Shown here: positions 33,729 through 34,741 of the stretch, one piece after another
How the letters are laid out: every line of letters begins with the position of its first letter
Position numbering within the stretch: position 1 is the stretch's first letter
From: Fidelibacterota bacterium
Lineage (GTDB): Bacteria > Fidelibacterota > Marinisomatia > Marinisomatales > SCKK01
Direction of reading: 5' to 3'
DNA: 34,741 nucleotides
NCBI GenBank assembly: GCA_022562455.1
Contig: JADFPG010000011.1
Span: 1 to 34,741 of the forward strand
Notes under the pieces: generated by a model
Database searches by the model: none
Told to the model about the DNA's origin: nothing
Seen by the model: the letters and a program-made list of their open reading frames with translations, nothing else
Made by a program: the position numbers and the translations under genes

Positions 33729-34741
33729 ATGAAACGTGTAGGAATATATCAAAATACCCTTACTTCTGGTGGGAGGATTAAAGTTATTACTGCAATGACA
33801 TATGTGTTCAATGAAATGGGGCTGACTCCGGATTGGATCGCCTTTAGAAATACACTGTCACATAATAAACTAAACAATATTATTTCAAAGGACATTCGTG
33901 CCAGATTTAAAATTTTACGAAATTTTACAAAAGGATTGAGTGAGTTTAAATACGTTCGCATGAATCAACGAATGTCAAAACTAACAAAAGAGTACGATCT
34001 AATAGTAAACTCAAACAATACATTAGTGTATACTTCAGACAATGAAAATGTTATACACTATATCCACTTTCCAAGAGAGGCACGTCTCTTGGAAAAGTAT
34101 TCCAATTCAACGATCCAGTACAGATTTTATAAGACTCTTTTTCAAAAAATGTATATCTCTTACCTATCTGATGCAAAACCCAAGGGTATTTTTATTGCTA
34201 ATTCTGAATTCACTAAATCTGCTATGCTTGATGTTTATCCTCTCCAAGCTAGCGACATATTTGTCTTGTACCCCCCGGTCCAGAGACCTTCAAATTCTCT
34301 CAAGGGAACAAGAAAAGTTCCAAATAAAGTCTTGTCATTGGGGCGATTTGGCGTTAATAAGGATCAACTCTTTCAGATCAACCTTGCTGAGATGGTCCCA
34401 GAGGGAGAGTTTTTCATCATGGGCTTTGTGAACAATACTAAATCTTTGAGATACTATAAGCAGTGCCAGAGAGCGATAAAATCCAAAGGGATAAAGAATG
34501 TGAGACTGGTAAAAGATGCCAACAGGGATCTAGTGCAAAAGGAGTTGAAGTCTGCATCTGTTTTCCTTCACACCATGGTTGATGAGCCATTTGGAATCGC
34601 AACAGTTGAATCACTTTTTTATGGCTGTTTACCATTGTCTCATAATTCTGGCGGGCAGAAAGAGATCATTGGTGAGGATAAATTCTTATATACCTCAATA
34701 GAGGATGCACAGATCAAGTTAAGATGGCTTATAAGCATGGT
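33729..34741 (+). CDS. Family 4 glycosyltransferase (3' end beyond window)
   Basis: ATG 33729 opens a frame of 337 codons that is still open at the last base, so the C-terminus is missing. The N-terminus KRVGIYQNTLTSGGRIKVIT has the Gly-Gly loop of GT-B enzymes. HYIHFPREARLLEKY, then FIANSEFTKSAMLDVYP and VLYPPVQRP resemble the ALG11-like mannosyltransferase group. The C-terminal domain shows VLSLGRFGVNKDQLFQI and the E-x7-E donor motif in DEPFGIATVESLFYGCLP (the two Glu bind the donor sugar). It continues the polysaccharide locus. The sugar is uncertain; mannose or a related hexose is only suggested by resemblance. Confidence 0.85.
   Translation, partial: MKRVGIYQNTLTSGGRIKVITAMTYVFNEMGLTPDWIAFRNTLSHNKLNNIISKDIRARFKILRNFTKGLSEFKYVRMNQRMSKLTKEYDLIVNSNNTLVYTSDNENVIHYIHFPREARLLEKYSNSTIQYRFYKTLFQKMYISYLSDAKPKGIFIANSEFTKSAMLDVYPLQASDIFVLYPPVQRPSNSLKGTRKVPNKVLSLGRFGVNKDQLFQINLAEMVPEGEFFIMGFVNNTKSLRYYKQCQRAIKSKGIKNVRLVKDANRDLVQKELKSASVFLHTMVDEPFGIATVESLFYGCLPLSHNSGGQKEIIGEDKFLYTSIEDAQIKLRWLISM

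Overview
The window looks like a metagenome-derived piece of chromosome from an AT-rich (about 37-40% GC) member of the FCB superphylum, most plausibly Candidatus Neomarinimicrobiota (Marinimicrobia/SAR406) or a close relative. The assignment is inference. It rests on a PorX-type response regulator with a PglZ domain directly upstream of tsaE, a C-terminal FlgD-like/type IX sorting tail, a cohesin-type lipoprotein, FecR and CHASE2-cyclase genes, and frequent TTG/GTG starts. No rRNA, tRNA, IS element, phage or CRISPR array was seen.

Layout. (1) 1-540: a GC-richer (about 46%) minus-strand fragment carrying the start of a PP2C phosphatase and the tail of an upstream gene. It meets a 5'-truncated plus-strand gene in mid-coding sequence, so a chimeric assembly join or a recent rearrangement is likely near 440-585. 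(2) 546-7518: an envelope signalling cassette of an exported protein, a FecR-domain protein, a 911-residue predicted outer-membrane barrel and a CHASE2 class III adenylate cyclase. A cohesin-like lipoprotein follows (7664-8542). (3) 8543-9330: a palindrome-rich intergenic block and a frameshifted relic of a secreted protein with a type IX-like sorting tail. (4) 9331-17300: PorX-like regulator, tsaE, tsaB, accD, surE, guaA and, after a second palindrome block, glmS. This is a tightly packed housekeeping run with many overlaps. (5) 17357-24672: a TPR plus periplasmic-binding-fold protein resembling LpoA, pgeF, a third palindrome block, uppP, a sodium:solute symporter, holA, and an ECF sigma/anti-sigma pair. 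(6) 24673-28532: a fourth palindrome block, a GAF-GGDEF diguanylate cyclase, a convergent exported Xaa-Pro-type peptidase and a divergent intergenic region. (7) 28533-34741: a TPR lipoprotein and a run of glycosyltransferases (two GT2, one GT4, a 55-residue GT remnant, and a GT4 cut by the window end). This looks like the start of a surface polysaccharide locus.

Themes. The first half is about sensing and secretion at the envelope (FecR, barrel, cyclase, PorX). The middle is tRNA t6A modification, fatty acid and nucleotide synthesis and peptidoglycan precursor supply (glmS, pgeF, uppP). The end is surface glycan synthesis. Enzymes linked to nucleotide second messengers recur: the cyclase (cAMP), PorX (known homologues hydrolyse oligonucleotides) and the diguanylate cyclase. 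Four intergenic blocks share short hairpins with a TCCCGA/TCGGGA core and some identical 9-12-base words. They appear to be one family of small palindromic repeats. I see no single unambiguous new defence or mobile system. The FecR/barrel/cyclase cassette and the repeat family are the best candidates for something under-described.
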